In this document: piece after piece, positions 61,831-64,000 of the stretch
How the letters are laid out: every line of letters begins with the position of its first letter
Position numbering within the stretch: the stretch's first letter is position 1
Source of the DNA: Coriaria nepalensis
Taxonomy: Eukaryota; Streptophyta; Magnoliopsida; Cucurbitales; Coriariaceae
NCBI GenBank assembly: GCA_027186245.1
Contig: CP114496.1
Location: 4,555,501 to 4,619,500 of the forward strand
Reading direction: 5' to 3'
DNA length: 64,000 nucleotides
The notes under the pieces: generated by a model
Seen by the model: only the letters and a program-made list of their open reading frames with translations
Databases searched by the model: none
What the model was told of the DNA's origin: nothing
Translations under genes and position numbers: made by a program

Positions 61831-64000
61831 TTTCAAAAACACGTTTCGTGCATAGCTTTCAAATGTTTCATGCGTAGATTGTGTGCAGTTGCTTAACCTT
61901 AAAATCCTTTCAAAGAGTCATTTCAAGTCAATAATTCATTTGAAAGCAATTTGAACGAATTCTTTTTTCGCACTTTAAAAACAAATTCGCTGCAAAACTT
62001 GCAAGTGCCTCATGCAAGGAACATGTACATTTGCTTAACCTTAAAACAATTTCAATGAGGATTTTCTAGTTAATAATTCATTTGACATCCATTCGAACGA
62101 ATGTTTTTCTCGAATTTCAGAAACAAGTTTCATTCATAACTTTCAAATGTTTTATGCTAGAACCATGTGCATTTATTTAACCTTAAAATTATTCTGAAGA
62201 GTCTTTCCAAGTCAATAATTCATTTGAAAGCAATTCCAAGGAATTCTATTTTTTCCCTTCAAACACAAGTTTCGTTCATAACCTTCAACTGTTTCATGCA
62301 TGGAACGTGTGCATTTGTGTAACCTAAAAATCATTTCAATGAGTATTTTTAGGTTAATAATTCATTTAAAATCAATTCAAACAAATTCTGTTTTTGCACT
62401 TGAAATACCAATTTCACGCATAGTTTGAAAATTATCAATACAAGGAACGTCTACATTTGTTTAAGCTTAAAATAATTTCAACGAGTCTTTTCAATTCAAT
62501 AATTCATTTGGAATCAATTTTAACAAATTTTATTTTCGCACTCCAAACACAAATTTTGTGAATTTTTTACATACGATCCATGCAAGGAACATGTGCATTA
62601 GTTTATCATTAAAATCATTTAAACGAGTCATTTTAAGTTAATATACCAATTCAAAGCATTTCGAACAAATTTTATTTCCACACTTCAAAAACAAGTTTCG
62701 AGCATAATTTGCAAATGGTCAATGCATGGAACAGGTACATTACTTTAACCTTCAAATTATTTCGATGAGTCTTTTGAAGTGGATTATTCATTTGAGAGCA
62801 ATTCGAACGAATTCTATTTTCACATTCCAAACACAAATTTTGCACATTATTTGCAAATGATCAATGCAAAAATCATTTGCATTAGTTTGATATTAAAATC
62901 TTTTCAAAGAGTCTCTTCAAGTAAATTATTCATTTCATAGCAATCCGAGCGAATTTTGTTTTTGCACTCCAAACACAGGTTTCGTGCGTAACATGCAAAT
63001 GCTTCGTTCAAGGTACGTGTGTACTTGTTTAACCTTAAAATCATTTCAATGAGTCTTTTCAAGAAAACAATTCAATTGAAAGCAATTCCAACAATTCAAT
63101 TTTCAACTTTCAAAAACACGTTTCGTGCATAACTTTCAAATGTTTCATGGGTAGATTGTGTGCAGTTGCATAACCTTAAAATCATTTCTAAGAGTCATTT
63201 CAAGTCAATAATTCATTTGAAAGCAATTCGAACGAATTCTTTTTTCGCACTTCAAAAAGAAATTCGCTGCAAAACTTGCAAATGCCTCATGCAAGGAACA
63301 TGTACATTTGTTTAACCTTAAAACAATTTCAATGAGGATTGGCCAGTTAATAAATCATTTGACATCAATTCGAACGAATTGTTTTCTCGAATTTCAGAAA
63401 CAAGTTTCATTCATAACTTTCAAATGTTTCATGCTAGGACCATGTGCATTTATTTAACCTTAAAATTATTTCAAAGAGTCTTTCCAAGTCGATAATTCAT
63501 TTCAAAGCAATTCGGATGAATTCTATTTTTGCCCTTCAAACACAAGTTTCGTTCATAACTTTCAACTGTTTCATGCATGAAATGTGTGCATTTGTATAAC
63601 TTAAAAATCATTTCGATGAGTATTTTTAGGTTAATAGTTCATTTGAAATCAATTGAAACGAATTCTGTTTTTGCACTTGAAATACCCATTTCGTGAATAG
63701 TTTGCAAATTATCAGTGCAAAGAACGTCAGTATTTGTTTAACCTTAAAATAATTTGGACGAGTCTTTTCAATTTAATAATTCATTTGAAATCAATTTGAA
63801 CAAATTTTATTTTCGCACTTCAAACACTAATTCTATGAATAATTTGCATATTATCCATGCAAGGAACGTGTGCATTCGTTTATCGTTAAAATCATTTAAA
63901 CGAATCTTTTCAAGTTAATATATCATTTCAAAGCAATTCGAACAAATTTTATTTCCACACTTCAAAAACAAGTTTCGAGCATAATTTGCAAATGGTCAAT
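61790..64000 (+). repeat. Satellite block C: diverged subfamily, orientation F, 1,277-bp 9-mer HOR
   Basis: Monomers of about 142 bp with the same layout as block A but many fixed differences. They include AAATGTTTCATGC in place of AAATGATCATTGC, AATAATTCATTTGAAAGC in place of AATAACTTATTTCAAAGC, and GTTTCGTGCATAAC in place of GTTTTGTGCATAAC. Neighbours differ strongly from each other. A HOR is nevertheless clear: GAAAGCAATT at 61,801 and 63,078, ATTCGCTGCAAAACTTGC at 61,985 and 63,262, TTAAAACAATTTCAATGAGG at 62,041 and 63,318, and TGCAAGGAAC at 62,581 and 63,858 are all 1,277 bp apart (nine monomers). About 1.7 units are visible, roughly 90% identical by eye; the second is cut by the window end. 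Confidence 0.9.

Noticed and set aside
61790..64000. Block C as unrelated unique DNA
   Set aside because: It aligns with the block A monomer throughout (TTTAACCTTAAAA, GAGTCATTTCAAGTCAATAA, CAATTCGAACGAATTC) with a step of about 142 bp, so it is the same family, only diverged.
1..64000. tRNA, rRNA, telomeric repeat, microsatellite or LTR/LINE insertions
   Set aside because: None was seen on either strand by eye; monomer rhythm continues across the whole window without a gap large enough for an insertion. Very short or very old insertions could escape a reading by eye.

Overview
The whole 64 kb window is one uninterrupted satellite DNA array. I see no genes, RNA genes, transposable-element insertions or unique sequence. 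The unit is an A+T-rich monomer of 142 bp, repeated about 450 times, and distances between matching positions are almost always multiples of 142 within a few bases. This amount of satellite with nested higher-order repeats (HORs) indicates a eukaryotic chromosome, most likely centromeric or other heterochromatic DNA. I do not recognise the monomer family, so I name no species. 'Orientation F' below means the monomer reads with TGAGTCA and AATTCGAACGAATT on the given strand; 'orientation R' is its reverse complement.

There are three blocks. Block A (1 to about 12,655) is in orientation F, with a local 1,136-bp octamer HOR, a 710-bp pentamer duplication and dispersed copies of particular monomer groups. 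Block B (about 12,656 to 61,789) is in orientation R and carries most of the structure. In order it holds a 711-bp pentamer (13.1-14.8 kb), a 1,846-bp 13-mer (16.6-20.3 kb), a 709-bp pentamer (22.2-23.6 kb), a nearly homogeneous 8-mer HOR (25.3-37 kb; four units of about 1,136 bp, then six of exactly 1,127 bp), and a tandem duplication of about 11 kb (37.5-48.75 and 48.75-59.76 kb). The two 11-kb copies differ mainly by gain or loss of whole monomers. The last 2 kb of block B has irregular, indel-bearing monomers. Block C (61,790-64,000) returns to orientation F but is a different, more diverged subfamily with its own 1,277-bp 9-mer HOR.

The picture fits ordinary satellite turnover: unequal exchange, gene conversion and local amplification, youngest in the middle of the window, plus two orientation switches. 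Both switches look like fold-back junctions. Nothing here suggests a protein-coding system. The points most worth checking are the two junctions, the traceable spread of a 9-bp deletion through the central HOR, the monomer-sized differences between the 11-kb copies, a candidate conversion tract, and a conserved bZIP-type TGACTCA word in most monomers. All counts and identities were read by eye.
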